Source of the DNA: Petunia secreta
Lineage: Eukaryota; Streptophyta; Magnoliopsida; Solanales; Solanaceae
Reading direction: 5' to 3'
Length of the DNA: 64,000 bases
Assembly: GCA_029990175.1 (NCBI GenBank)
Contig: JARKIP010000011.1
Coordinates: forward strand, 28,866,001 to 28,930,000
Within the stretch, counting starts at the first letter, position 1. Every line of letters starts with the position of its first letter. This document shows, piece after piece, positions 1 through 12,800 of this stretch. A program made the position numbers and the translations under genes. A model generated the notes under the pieces. The model saw only the letters and a program-made list of their open reading frames with translations. It did no database searches and was not told the DNA's origin.

Positions 1-191
1 GTCTCCATTGTATCTTTTACTTACATGGCGCCAGAGCAATTAGAGCTCAAAACTTTGCGCAAATTTTTGAAACTTTTCTTGGTTCTTGAGGAAAGTGTTC
101 AGTCTTTTCGGGTCACACGTAGGATTGATTGTTTTGTCTCTCTCTTGGGGAAATGGACCAAACCTACCTTTATGCTTTTCTATAGTATCTA

Positions 192-797
192 ATGATGGAG
201 GATAAAATCTTTTTTATTTCTGGGGAGAAATCGTTTGAATTAATTGACATTAGTGTTGATTATGATAGATGGTTCACACTAATTGAGCGCAGCAGAAGAT
301 TCACTAGCAGAATCAAGATAGATGAAGAAAATCTTAGATGGGTTTGTCAAGCACTTATACAGGCTTCAAGGGGTTCTGGGAACTATTACAGAAGATGGGG
401 GAGAAAAGTTCAATCTTATACATTTCGAGTTTATCAAAATTACAACATCTTTGGACGTTTCATAAGAATTGAATCATGGTTGGGGGACAGGAAATCAGGA
501 GTGATCATCCCAGAGGTTACACACAACAGTGGGTGGAGAGACATAGCAGAAAAGATCCTTCGCTTCTTGGGAAAACACTCTAATCCCAGATTCAATCAAG
601 CCTCTCCTCAAACCAAAGCATATGTTGAATCAGCAAGGATTTCTCAATGGCCAGACAAAGCAACCGATGCAACTGAACTTAACTCGGAAGGTATACAGGT
701 TAGCAGTGAAACAGTGCAAGGAAATTCACAGTTCCTTTCAAAGTGCTTGATCGGTAGGTTCAACGACCCTTCAATCACAGTCCAAACCCGGAGGTGA
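192..797 (+). CDS. LINE ORF1, N-terminal part
   Basis: This 201-codon frame starts at ATG 192 and covers the N-terminal part of the ORF1 protein. No catalytic motif is visible. It ends at the TGA at 795-797, overlapping the next frame, which begins at GTG 794. The protein sense continues directly in that next frame, so I read this as one ORF1 broken by a small indel near 780-797 rather than two genes. A natural overlap of two short cistrons is the alternative. Confidence 0.6.
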   Translation: MMEDKIFFISGEKSFELIDISVDYDRWFTLIERSRRFTSRIKIDEENLRWVCQALIQASRGSGNYYRRWGRKVQSYTFRVYQNYNIFGRFIRIESWLGDRKSGVIIPEVTHNSGWRDIAEKILRFLGKHSNPRFNQASPQTKAYVESARISQWPDKATDATELNSEGIQVSSETVQGNSQFLSKCLIGRFNDPSITVQTRR

Positions 798-2185
798 TTC
801 AAAAATGGTTCCTTAACAGATGGAAAGTTAGCGCGGGGCTGAAAGTGACAACCATGAACCATAATCTCTTCTTGTTTGAGCTGCCATCAAGGCAAGAAGC
901 GGTGCGTGTTCAAGCTGGGGACTGGTACTGGAACGGTAGACGCTTATCTCTGCAATGGTGGTCTCCAGTTACAGGGTCGAATTTAACAATGGGAAAATTT
1001 GAAAATTGCTGGATAAAAGCTGTTGGAATACCGCTTCACGCTTGGTCACCGGACACATTTCGCACCATCGGGGAGCTATGTGGTGGATATGTTGGCATTG
1101 ACGAGGACACGAAGTGCAGGTCGCATCTCATTTGGGCAAGAATCTGTGTCACTCTAACCAACAAAGAAATTCCAGCAAAAGTACAACTTGAGGTTGGTGG
1201 GTGGAACTTTGAAATTCAGATTCTTCCAGATATCCTTACAAAAATGAAACCCATCAGAAAAGAAGTAGGGATTGCTGGAAAAATAGCACTCATCGGAAAA
1301 GAAGTACAAACTGCCGGAAAAATAGTACTCACCGGAAAAGCTACAGGAACAGGAAAAGAGGTTCAAGTGGACGCTGGGTCTAATCCCTCGAGCGTACAAA
1401 CAGCAGGAGAAGTCCCATCAACCAGTGGGCACGTGGGTATCTCTAATTCAAATATTGAGGCTCAGGAAAAGGGTTTTTCATCTTTTAAAGTGGACCATCA
1501 ATACTATTCTAAAGGCCCAAAAATAAAGGCCCATAAAGTTAATAAAAAGCCACAGACATATTGGAAATTAGTACGGCCCATCTCTCTATCAGACCCTATA
1601 GATTGCCCAAGCCCAAGTTCTGAACCCAGTGGCAACATAATTTCACGTAGCTTCACCCCTGAAACGATGTCTGAAACCCATTCTGAAGCTAGCGACTTTG
1701 CTGAAACCCACTCTGAAGCTAACAACATGGCTGAAACAGTAGAGAAGATTATCTCCCTCCTACACAAGCTGCAGCCGACACCAGAGAGATCCCTGGTAAC
1801 AAGCTCTGAATCTGAATTTTCTTCCTCTTCTCCAAACGACATTCTCATACTGCCTTGGTATGGAGAAGGGTCTTCTTCTCAGATTCTTCACACTCCAGCC
1901 ATAATAGAAACATCAAGATGGACAAGAATGCACATGGTTAAAGCATGCAAAGCTTTTGGGGTCAACGTCACTGGGTTTGAACATGAGCTTTTGGATATCA
2001 TATTGAGAATGGAACAAAAAAGGCAACTGCAGCTGCAAGAAAAGAAATCAACATCAGCAGGAAAACAAGTCAGGAAAACTAAATCAAAGAAGGAAAAAGA
2101 AATGGATAGGTTGAAGTGCTTGGTTAACTATGACGGGGGGGACAAGTGTGAAAGGGGAAGGTACTACAAATCATTCTCCGAATGA
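794..2185 (+). CDS. LINE ORF1, DUF4283-type RNA-binding protein
   Basis: A frame of 463 codons with no ATG at its start. Its first ~130 residues resemble DUF4283, the plant LINE/gag-like nucleic-acid-binding domain: a WFLNRW-like start, then WYWNGRRLSLQWWSP and a CWIKAVGIPLHAW segment. The middle carries short imperfect repeats (GKIALIGKEVQTAGK, then SETHSEASDFAETHSEA), and the C-terminus is rich in Lys and Glu, as expected for an RNA-binding ORF1p. The terminal TGA overlaps the ORF2 ATG in the tetranucleotide ATGA at 2182-2185. Confidence 0.7.
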   Translation: MIQKWFLNRWKVSAGLKVTTMNHNLFLFELPSRQEAVRVQAGDWYWNGRRLSLQWWSPVTGSNLTMGKFENCWIKAVGIPLHAWSPDTFRTIGELCGGYVGIDEDTKCRSHLIWARICVTLTNKEIPAKVQLEVGGWNFEIQILPDILTKMKPIRKEVGIAGKIALIGKEVQTAGKIVLTGKATGTGKEVQVDAGSNPSSVQTAGEVPSTSGHVGISNSNIEAQEKGFSSFKVDHQYYSKGPKIKAHKVNKKPQTYWKLVRPISLSDPIDCPSPSSEPSGNIISRSFTPETMSETHSEASDFAETHSEANNMAETVEKIISLLHKLQPTPERSLVTSSESEFSSSSPNDILILPWYGEGSSSQILHTPAIIETSRWTRMHMVKACKAFGVNVTGFEHELLDIILRMEQKRQLQLQEKKSTSAGKQVRKTKSKKEKEMDRLKCLVNYDGGDKCERGRYYKSFSE

Positions 2186-5100
2186 AATTAAAAATTCTAA
2201 GCTGGAATGTGCATGGGCTGAATAATAAAGATAAAAGAACTACTTTGAAATCTCTTATTCATAAATGGAAGGTGGACATTATATGCATTCAAGAGACAAA
2301 AATAGAAGACTGGACAGCAAGGTTGACACACCAAATATGGGGTAATAGATGGGCAGATTGGGCAGAACTCAAAGCATGCGGAACCAGAGGAGGAGTGGTG
2401 ATTTTGTGGGACAAAAGGCAATGGAGTTGCATCAGTATGCAACAAGGTTTGTTTTCCATCTCTTGTATGCTTGAAAGTCTTCAAGAAGACTTTAGATGGT
2501 GTTTCACGGGAGTGTATGGACCTCATTCAAACATAGAGAGAGAGCAATTGTGGCATGAATTAGCCGCCATAAGAGGAATATGGACTGAGAATTGGGTAAT
2601 AGGGGGTGATTTCAATGTTTGCAGATTCGAAAGTGAGAGGCTTAACTGTATCCGCAGATCAAGAGCAATGAGAGGCTTCTCAAATATTATACAAGATCTA
2701 GGCATCATTGATTTGCCATTGCGGGGGGCATATTACACTTGGTCTAGAGGGGAAGATTCAATCCAGGCCTCAAGAATTGACCGATTTTTGATTTCATCAG
2801 AATGGAATGGAAGCTTCAACTCAATAAAACAGATAGCTCTCCCAAAAGTTTTCTCTGATCACAAACCTTTGCTCCTCGAAAATGGAGATTGGGAACCCAA
2901 TAATTCATACTTCAAATTCGAGAACATGTGGCTCCAATCAGAGGGATTCCTTGACAGAATTGGAGGCTGGTGGCAGGGTTACACAGTAAATGGGAGCCCT
3001 GATTTCATTCTAATGCAAAAACTGAAACTCCTCAAGAAAGACCTATCTATTTGGAACAAGGAAGTTTTTGGCAGAATAGACTCTCAGAGAAACCGAGCTT
3101 TGGATGAACTAATAGCTCTGGATCAGGTAGCAGAAAGCAGAATATTGTCACAAGATGAAACCGACAAAATGTTAAACCTAAGAATGGAGCTTCACAGGCT
3201 GGCCAAAGTCGAAGAGGTGTCCTGGAGGCAAAAATCCAGGTGTTTATGGCTCAAAGAAGGGGATAAAAACACCAAGTATTTCCAAAAAATGGCAAACGCA
3301 AACAAGAGACGCAATTACATTGATAAACTCAAGGTGGGCACTGTCATAGTGGAAGGAAAAGAGCAGGTTAAAAAGGAAATTCTTGATTTCTACAAAAGGC
3401 TTTACACGGAGAATGAAAACTGGAGGCCTACTGCTGAGTTTGAAGGAATAGCCAGGATCAATGAGGAGGAAAGTGTAGAGCTAGAAAAGGCATTTGAGGA
3501 AGATGAGATATTAGCAACTATCAAATCATGTGCTCCTGATAAAGCACCAGGACCAGATGGTTTCACCATGGCCTTTTTTCAAGCAACCTGGGAGATAATC
3601 AAAACTGATGTGGTGGAAACTCTAAATCATTTCCATCACAATTGTTACATGGTCAGATCATGCAATGCATCATTCAAAGCTTTGATCCCCAAGAAGAAGG
3701 GAGCTATTGAGCTCAAGGATTATAGACCAATAAGCCTAATTGGCAGTGTCTATAAAATTGCTGCAAAACTACTAGCTGAAAGATTAAAAAAAGTCATTGG
3801 GAAACTTGTATCCGGACACCAAAATGCCTTCATCCGAGGAAGGCAAATTACTGATGCAGCCTTAATTGCAAATGAAGTGCTTGATTGGAAGTTGAAGAGT
3901 GGTGAACCTGGCATTTTATGTAAGCTTGACATTGATAAGGCATTTGATCAGCTCAACTGGCAATACCTTATCACAATGCTACGGAGAATGGGTTTTGGTG
4001 ATAGATGGATCAAATGGATACAATTTTGTATCAGAACTGTTAAATTCTCAGTGTTGGTTAATTCTAGTCCGGTGGGCTTCTTCTCCCCAGGAAAAGGTCT
4101 AAGGCAAGGAGATCCCCTCTCCCCTTTTCTCTTCATTCTTGCCATGGAAGGACTAAGCAAGATGCTTGATAAAGCAAGGGCCCTACATTGGATAAAAGGT
4201 TTTGAGGTAGGCACTAATCCAGGGAATGTAATTACAGTGTGACACCTGCTTTATGCAGATGACACACTCATCTTTTGTGGAGCTGAAGAGTCTTAAGTGC
4301 TACACCTCAATCTCACTCTTTTAATGTTTGAAGCTTTATCTGGGCTACATGTAAATATGCTTAAAAGCATCATTTACCCTGTCAATGAAGTACACAATCT
4401 GGAAGCTCTATCTGAAATCCTTTGCTGCAGCGGAGGGACTTTTCCTACCACTTATCTAGGCCTTCCTCTTGGTGCTAAGTTCAAATCATCTGCGGTCTGG
4501 AGTGGCATAGTTGAAAATTTTGAAAAAAGGTTAGCTACTTGGCAGATGCAATATCTATCAATGGGAGGCAGGTTGACACTAATTAATAGTGTACTGGATA
4601 GCATCCCAACATACATTATGTCATTATTCCCCATCCCAAAAAAGGTCCAGAAACAACTTGATAGTCTAAGAAGGAATTTTTTATGGGAAGGAAACTGCAA
4701 GTCTCACAAGTTTCATTTGATTAAATGGTCTCAGATCACCTTGCCTAAGCATTCAGGAGGGCTCGGAATTAGGAACTTGGCTCTTCACAATAAAAGCTTA
4801 CTCATGAAATGGTTGTGGAGATATGGTCAAGAGGAGCAAGCACTATGGAAAGATGTGGTAACTGCTAAACATGGTGTGCTTACACACTGGTGTACTAAAG
4901 TTACCAAGGCACCTCATGGTGTTGGCCTTTGGAAGAACATTAGCAAGTTATGGGATGAATTTTATCAAATATGCAGCTTCATACCAGGGAACGGACAACA
5001 CATAAGGTTTTGGAAAGATAGGTGGCAAGGCAACTCTACTCTACAGCGAGAATATCCCAATTTGTTTCTCATCTCTACTGATCAAAACTCAACTATAGTT

Positions 5101-5823
5101 CAAAACAGGGATGGTAACACTTGGACTCCACGCCTAAGAAGATATGTGCAAGACTGGGAAATGGAAGAGCTTATGAACCTACTAGCCATGCTGGGAAATC
5201 AATCTCTGAATGAGCAAAATGCAGACAGAATAAAATGGGGAACTAAAGCTGATGGAAAATATACAGTGAAGGCAGGATATTTGCACCTTTGTGCTCATAA
5301 TGAAATTTTAAGCAATTGGCCATGGAAGCTTATCTGGAAAGCCAAGACACCACCAAGGATGGCTTGCTTCAGTTGGATTGCTTGCAACGAAGCATGTCTA
5401 ACTCAAGATAATCTGGCTAAACGATCCATTTGTATAGTTAACAGATGCTATATGTGTCAGCAACATATTGAGACTACCAGTCACCTTCTTCTTCATTGTA
5501 CAGTGACAGCAGATATCTGGAACATGTTCATCTCTCTTTTTGGACTTAACTGGGTTATGCCAGGGAGTATCAGGGATGCCTATGTGAGTTGGAACAATTG
5601 GAAAGTTGGTAATACCATCAGGAAAATCTGGAGAATGATACCTACTTGCATTTTTTGGTGTGTATGGAATGAGAGAAATAGAAGATGTTTTGATGGAATA
5701 TCAACTCCAAATCACTCTCTGAGAACTAAATGTCTCTTGTGGTTATACAGTTGGAGCACCTTATCCCCTGTAAACTCACCTGACACCTTTTTGGATTTTG
5801 TTAACTCCTTATCCTTAGCATAG
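2182..5823 (+). pseudogene. LINE ORF2: endonuclease, reverse transcriptase, zf-RVT (two stops)
   Basis: ORF2 starts at ATG 2182. The first ~235 residues are an exonuclease-endonuclease-phosphatase domain (SWNVHGL, CIQETKIE, GGDFNV, SDHKPLL), which would nick target DNA. The reverse transcriptase follows, with KAPGPDGF, the YRPISL motif, LDIDKAFD, GLRQGDPLSP and the catalytic YADD just after 4250. The C-terminal part (to 5823) has the Cys/His cluster CYMCQQH-HLLLHC of zf-RVT. Two in-frame stops, TGA at 4240-4242 and TAA at 4294-4296, bracket the YADD segment; otherwise the frame is open. The copy is therefore probably recent but unable to make full ORF2p without readthrough. Confidence 0.9.
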
Positions 5824-5943
5824 GTCTCAATGTATGGAGTAACAAAATCTCTTTTGCTTTTAGAATATTTTGTAATATTTTGTACTTTTGCATTTTCTTG
5901 ATGCCGTTTAATAATAATATCCTTACTTCATCAAAAAAAAAAA

Positions 5944-6576
5944 GGAGGTAAACAGGATTTTCTGCGGAAAGAACCATCTCCGGCGATTGGATTGGCAGTG
6001 CGCGAGCTTCATGGGCCACCTGAACTTCACAAGTGCCTCTCGCGCATCGGCACGTGGATGTGCATGCTCCGACCCAGGTGTTGTTCTGGTAATCACCTTT
6101 TGGTGCTGTTATGGTGTTCGGCTGTTCTGGTGTTCCGATTCAGAGTCTCTAGTGTTGTTTTTGGCTGTGTTTCTCTCATATTGGTGAAAATATGTGGTAT
6201 TGGATTTCAAATACTATTGGTTGAAAGGCGTTGTTGCACATTGCTTCACTCCTTAAGTGTTGTTTGTCACTGAGTGGTTTGGGTTATAAACAAGATTTTA
6301 TGTGCTTGGGATACCTTTGGGCGAGAGTGATTCTATTTCTAAGTATAGGTCCAACTAGAAATTCGTTGACTCGATAAGTTCCAATGTTGGACTTAGTCAT
6401 ACTACTTTGACTTATCTTTGTGATCTTGATTTCTTTATATTGACTTCTCTGAGTCGCTACCGCATGCTCTTTTAGATAGCCTGCCTAAAGAGCTTAATAT
6501 TACATAATTTTTTTTCTCCATTTATGGATGTTCTTTAAATATTAATTGATATAAACTGCTATTACTTCTGGTCTAG
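5944..6576. other. Intron remainder between LINE and first visible DCL3 exon
   Basis: The first ~150 bases after the LINE A-run are unusually GC-rich for the window (CGCGAGC, CGCGCATCGGCACG), resembling a retroelement leader rather than intron DNA. The rest is ordinary AT-rich intron running into the acceptor at 6575-6576. No protein similarity recognised. Confidence 0.4.
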
Positions 6577-6892
6577 GTTTTGGTTATGACTCCCCAAATT
6601 TTCTTGGATGCACTGAGAAAGGGTTACATAAAATTTGATAGTGTGTGCTTTTTGATACTAGACGAGTGCCATCGTGCTAGTGGTAAACATCCGTATACAA
6701 GGATTATGAAAGTAAGCCTCACTTCTTTCATGTGACTTTTCTTTAATTCCCTTCTTAAACGTTTCTCATCTTCTCATTATCTTCTGGACATGCTGTTGAT
6801 GCACTCTTTATAACGAATGAAGGAATTCTATCATCGATCCAGCAAAATATCAAAGGTTTTTGGGATGACTGCTTCTCCTGTGATTAGAAAAG
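6577..6892 (+). CDS. DCL3: DCL3 exons: helicase motifs II and III
   Basis: Two exons, 6577-6711 (phase 0 to 0) and 6823-6892 (phase 0 to 1). The first begins VLVMTPQ and carries the DECH box (motif II, Mg/ATP binding). The second carries MTASP, the motif III equivalent. Acceptors are CTAG and GAAG; donors are GTAAGC and GTAACT. Motif I (the P-loop) must lie in exons left of the window. Confidence 0.9.
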
Positions 6893-9800
6893 GTAACTTC
6901 TGGCCTTCCTTGTGTCTGCCTACTTCGATTTGCACAAATCACACCACATTAAAAAGTAAAGAAATAACTAGAATGTGAAGGGGTTTTCCAGGCCAAAGTA
7001 AAAATTCTAGCATCGCTTATGACGTAAGGGTACAGTACCCCTCCCCCAATCTTTTCTTCTTCCTGTAATTGAGACCTTTGCAGTTTACTGATTGCTTCGT
7101 TTATCAATGTGTCACATGATTACTGATAGTGACAAATATTAATTTTGCTGGTGTTTCCTGAAAAAATTATAGAAGAGATCTTTGTTCTCCCTTCACACTC
7201 CATTCTCTATGTTGATACAATTTCTTATCAAACTTATGTGTATCAATGTGAATGGTGCAGAAGTGAAATTCGGATGCCCGAAATCCATGTTTTTTTTGGT
7301 GGAAGTGCAGTAGAGAGGAAGAGCTTTTGCTGTTTTTAACCATATTTTACATGCCATTTTTTGTGCTACTTTATCGTCTATTCCCTCTTCGCCTACCCAT
7401 TATCTTTTGCGGCTTTTACACCATATTTTATTATTAGACGAACCTATTGCCTTCCCTCCCCTCTGTTAATGACATTCTCGTTCTGCGGAGCCACTATTTT
7501 TTATTCTTTTATTCTATTTTTTCATTCCTTGAAAAATGAAAAGAAAGTGCCTGCCGGAAACATGGACACATGCTCACCTGTGCGCATACTTGCATATACC
7601 TTATATTGGGAACTGACTCCTGGATGGTTCATTGAGAAGGAGGTTTAGACTTGACAACCCCTAGCGGCTATGTAACAGCCCAAGCCCGCTAGTGATATTG
7701 TCCGCTTTTGGCCTAGGCCCGCACGGCTTTAAAACGCGTCAGTAGGGTCTAAGGCCAGTTAACTTATATACCCAGCATCTCTCATGTGTTATGCCGATGT
7801 GGGACACTTAACCTTTAGCTGGGGTGTTACATACATCCCTCTTATGGACTCAGCGTCCTCGCTGAGGTTTGCCCCGCGTACCGGGATTTGCCTAGACTCA
7901 CCACGGAGGTTTGCCCCGCATACCGGGATTCGCCTAGACTCAGCCCTGAACATTGACCCACATCGACAAGGCTGACACGTAGTGGCTCTGATACCATCTG
8001 TAACAGCCCAAGCCCGCTAGTGATATTGTCCGCTTTGGGCCTAGGCCCGCACGGCTTTAAAACGCGTCACTAGGGTCTAAGGCCAGTTAACTTATATACC
8101 CAGCATCTCTCCTGTGTTATGCCGATGTGGTACGTTCCCTGCTTCAGTTTTGGCGAAGGAGAAGCTACGGGGAGTACTACTGCTGTTCACGCCCAAATAC
8201 CCAACTGATGCATATATTTTGCTCTCTTACTCTATTATTTTAATAGTATTTGGCCATTAGATTTTGTTTAGGATAGTCCATATATTGGTCAACTTGGCTA
8301 ATTAGCCATCCTAATGTAACTCTACCTATATTAAGTCGGCTTTAACTTTTGGCACCTCTTACAATTTCTTCCTCCACTTTACATACATTTAAATATTTAC
8401 ACATCCTTCATGATAAATATTTAACTTATCTTCACCATACACTTTATATTCGGACCTCGCCATAATATATGAAACGTCTTTACGTAAATAATTTTTTTTT
8501 TTTTCACGCCATTAAGTGTCCTAAAACTTAGAAATTTTGGGGAACGTCACATTCTTCCCCCCTTAAGATCATTCGCCCTCGAATGATTTTTATTCCTCAC
8601 TCCTAGGCCACTTTTCCATTCCACCAGCTTGCCAAATGTTCCAAAATTTGGCTAAGTGTTAGATTTCTTAAAAATTTCGGCAGAGTCTCCCCTGTAACTG
8701 GACTATCCGAAAAAATATCCCTGTCAGAAATACCACAACAACAACCAATACACTATAATAGGCCATCAGTAGGCACCAACAATAGCTCCAAATAACCACT
8801 ACTACTCCGGCAAGGAGGTAAATCCCCACAATAAAAAAAAATGCTCCGGCAAGGAGCTGAATCTCAATAATAAATCAAACATACTCCGGCAAGGAGCTAA
8901 ATAACACTAACGAATTAATATACTCCGGCAAGGAGCTAAACCACATAATATCTCATAATTGACTAGAAAAAAATTTAAATACAATCTAAATCTTTATAGT
9001 TCACATACCTTGTTCTTCAAATAGATGGGGATATCTTTTCTTCATGTCTTCCTCAACCTCCCAGGTAGCCTCTTTTGAATTTTGACCACGCCACAATACT
9101 TTCACCGAAGCTATATCTTTTGTTCTTAACTTTCTAACTTGCCTATCCAGAATCTGGATTAGTACCTCTTCGTAACTCAAGTCTGTATTAATTTCTATGG
9201 TGTTGGATGGTGTTGGAAGGAATAACATGCGACTCATCATGGATGTACTTTCTTAACATAGACACGTGAAAAACAGGATGGACCGAAGATAACTCAACTG
9301 GCAAGGCTAACTCATAAGCCACATTACCTTTCTTGCTTAAAATTTCATAAGGTCCGATAAATCTAGGACTAAGTTTTCCCTTCTTACCGAACCTCATAAC
9401 TCCCTTCATTGGTGACACTTTTAGGAATACCATATCGCCTACATTAAACTCTAAGTCTCTGTGCCTCTTATCAGAATAAGACTTTTGACGACTCTGAGCC
9501 GTTTTAAGCCTTTCTCTAATTAGCTGGACTTTCTCTAAAGCCTCATAAACAAACTCTGGGCCAAGTAACGGCACCTCTACTGGTTCGAACCAGCCCACTG
9601 GAGATCTACATCTACGCCCATAAAGCGCCTCATACGGAGCCATCCCAATACTAGCCTGATAGCTGTTATTGTAAGCAAACTCAATGAGTGGTAGGTGGTC
9701 GTCCCAATTACCTCCAAAATCTATAACACAAGCTCGCAGCATATCCTCGAGGGTCTGAATGGTCCTTTCTGCCTGGCCATCAGTCTGCGGATGGAAAGCG

Positions 9801-12800
9801 GTGCTCAAGTTGACCTTGGTTTCCAACCTTTTCTGGAAAGCTTGCCAAAAATGAGCGGTGAACTGCGGACCTCTATCAGAGATAATCGAGACTGGGTGCC
9901 ATGCAACCTAACAATTTCCTTGATGTACAACTGAGCATACTGTTCGGCAGTGTCTGTCATCTTAACCGGTAGAAAATGAGCTGACTTTGTGAGTCTATCT
10001 ACAATGACCCAAATTGAATCATGTTTACGATATGTGTGAGGCAAGCCTACCACGAAATCCATATTTATCGCTTCCCATTTCCACTGTGGTATCTCTATAT
10101 CCTGAAGTAGACCACCTGGTCGTTGATGCTCTGCCTTGACTTGCTGACAATTCAAACATTTAGCCGCATACTCTGCTACTTGCTTCTTCATACCTTTCCA
10201 CCAATACAAATCCTTCAAATCTTGATACATTTTAGTAGCACCTAGGTGAATAGAGTATCTCGAGTTGTGAGCTTCTTCCATGATGGCTTTTCTGAGGTCA
10301 TCTACATCTGGTACACTTAACCTGTCATTTAGCTTCAAAGCTCCATCGCTTCCAAGAGTGAAAGCGGTGATTTCTTTATTTCTGACTCCATCTTTTATTT
10401 TCACCAAATACGGATCCTCATCTTGCTTAGCCTTAACATGTGCAATAAGTGATGAACGTGCTAAGGCATAAGCAACCATATCTCCTCCTTCCGTCTCATC
10501 CAGTCTAATCCCGTCATTTGCCAGCTTTTGCACTTCTCGGCCTAACGGTCTCCTCTGAACTGATAAATGAGCTAAGACACCCATTGACTTTCTGCTGAGT
10601 GCGTCTGCTACCACATTAGCTTTGCCCGGATGGTAAAGGATATTGATGTCATAATCCTTCAACAGCTCGAGCCACCTTCTCTGCCTCAAATTTAACTCCT
10701 TTTGCTTGAAAATGTACTGGAGACTCTTATGGTCTGTATATATATCAGAATGCTCACCATACAAGTAGTGCCTCCATATTTTTAAAGCAAATACTACCGC
10801 TGCAAGCTCTAAGTCGTGTGTGGGGTAGTTCTTCTCGTGGTTTTTCAACTGCCTGGAAGCATAGGCAACAACCTTTCCTTCCTGCATGAGAACGCAACCA
10901 AGCCCTACTCTGGAGGCATCACAATACACCGTGAACCCACCTAAACTTGTCGGCAAAGTTAACACAGGTGCAGTAGTCAACCTCTTTTTCAATTCTTGAA
11001 AACTCTGCTCACACGCATCTGACCACTGAAATTTAACTGCTTTCTGAGTCAGCTTGGTCAATGGTGCTGCAAGTGAAGAAAAGCCCTCTACAAATCTCCT
11101 ATAGTAGTCTGCCAAACCCAAGAAACTTCGGATTTCGGTCGGTGTTGTTGGCCTTGGCCAATTCTTAACCGCTTCAATCTTCTGAGGATCTACTTTAATG
11201 CCTTCGCTAGATACCACATGGCCTAAGAATGCCACTGACTGGAGCCAAAATTCACATTTAGAAAACTTGGCATAAAGTTCATTCTCTTTCAGAGTCTGCA
11301 GTGTTATCATGAGGTGCTCTTCATGTTCCTCCTTGCTCTTGGAATATACCAAAATATCATCTATGAACACGATAATAAAGGTATCCAAGTACGGCTTGAA
11401 GACTCTATTCATTAGGTCCATGAAAGCAGCTGGTGCATTAGTCAGCCCAAAGGACATCACTAGAAATTCATAGTGGCCGTAGCGAGTCCTGAAGGCTGTC
11501 TTTGGGATATCTTCTTCTCTAATTCTCAACTGGTGATACCCCGATCTCAAGTCTATCTTGGAGAAGTACTTTGCTCCCTGAAGTTGGTCAAATAAGTCAT
11601 CAATTCTAGGCAATGGATACTTGTTTTTAACCGTGACTTTGTTCAACTGCCGATAATCAATACACATTCGGAGAGACCCATCTTTCTTCTTGACAAACAG
11701 GACCGGAGCACCCCACGGTGACACACTCGGCCTGATGAAGCCCTTGTCAAGAAGATCTTTCAACTGCTCTTTCAATTCTTTAAGCTCTGCTGGGGCCATT
11801 CTATAGGGAGGAATAGATATGGGCTGAGTGCCCGGGACGAGGTCAATACCAAACTCTATGATTCTTTCCGGAGGAAGTCCGGGAAGGTCATCTGGAAAAA
11901 CTTCTGGAAAATCTCTAACTACTGGCACAGACTGAAGAGTAGGCGCATCTGATTCTGCATTAATGATATGAGCCAAGTAGGCAACACAACCTTTACTTAT
12001 CATTTTCTGTGCCTTAAGATAGGAAATAAATTTGCCCACTGGTGACGCTGAACTGCCCTTCCATTCAAGGACCTCTTCATTTGGGAATTGGAACCTGACT
12101 ATCTTAGCACGACAATCTAATGTGGCATGGCAGGAAGAAAGCCAATCCATACCCATGATTGCATCAAAGTCCACCATTTCTAACTCTATAATATCAGCTA
12201 TAGTATTGCGGCCTTGCACTGAGATTGTGCAACCCCTATAAACTTTCGTTGCTTTCACTGGCTCTCCAACTTGGAGTAGATACTAAGAAGGACTCACTTA
12301 GATGTTCAGGTTCTAACCCGAGACTCGTAGCAAAATACGGAGTGACATAAGAATATGTAGAACCTGGATCAATCAAGACATATGCATTCTGTGAGTAAAC
12401 TTGAAGTATACCTGTAACAACTGCTGGAGAGATGCCTCTGCACTCTGACGATCAAGTGTAGCATATAAGCGGGGTTGTCCCCCTCCCTGGTGGACTGAGC
12501 CTGAACCTCTACCCGCCCCACGCGCAGCCTGGTTCTGAGGGCCACGAGCTTGGGGTGGTGCAACTGCAGTTGCTGAAGAACCTGCTGGATGTGCTGCTCC
12601 CCTATCATAGGCTCGCTGCAACTTTGGGCAATTAAATTTGTAGTGTCCCTCTTCAAGACAATTGTAACAACCTCGAAAACCCAACTTGCACGGCCCTGAA
12701 TGGCTCTTTTTACAATTACCACAAACATCACCATACTGTAGCTGCTGGTTGACACTGCCTTGACTCTGAATAGCTGGAGATTGAAAACTCTGATTTTGAT

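Larger units (their letters stand above)
1..5943 (+). mobile_element. LINE (non-LTR retrotransposon), nearly full length
   Basis: A plant L1-type LINE in the orientation of the host gene. It has an ORF1 region with a DUF4283-like protein (192-2185), an ORF2 with endonuclease, reverse transcriptase and a C-terminal zf-RVT region (2182-5823), a short 3' UTR and an A-run at 5933-5943. The 5' end may lie left of the window, so no target-site duplication can be checked. Decay is light: one frame change in ORF1 and two in-frame stops in ORF2. It precedes the first visible DCL3 exon (6577), so it probably sits in an intron of that gene. Confidence 0.93.
7671..8130 (-). mobile_element. TRIM-type miniature LTR retrotransposon, truncated at the right
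   Basis: A very small LTR element with no coding capacity. The left LTR is 7671-7831 (161 bp, TGTAAC...GTTACA ends); the right LTR is 7999-8130 and lacks its last 29 bases. Between them are ~167 bp with a duplicated motif around TTTGCCCCGC. TGGCTCTGATACCA at 7983-7996 is the reverse complement of an initiator-Met primer-binding site, which sets the orientation as minus. On the minus strand a TATATAAG box lies inside the LTR. The right LTR joins Tekay LTR sequence at a shared TGG (8128-8130). Confidence 0.85.

Noticed and set aside
6300..6335. 5S rRNA-like internal promoter (TGCTTGGG...GGGCGAGAGT)
   Set aside because: Only scattered short matches; spacing and the remaining 5S sequence are absent, so it is neither a 5S gene nor a Cassandra-type LTR.
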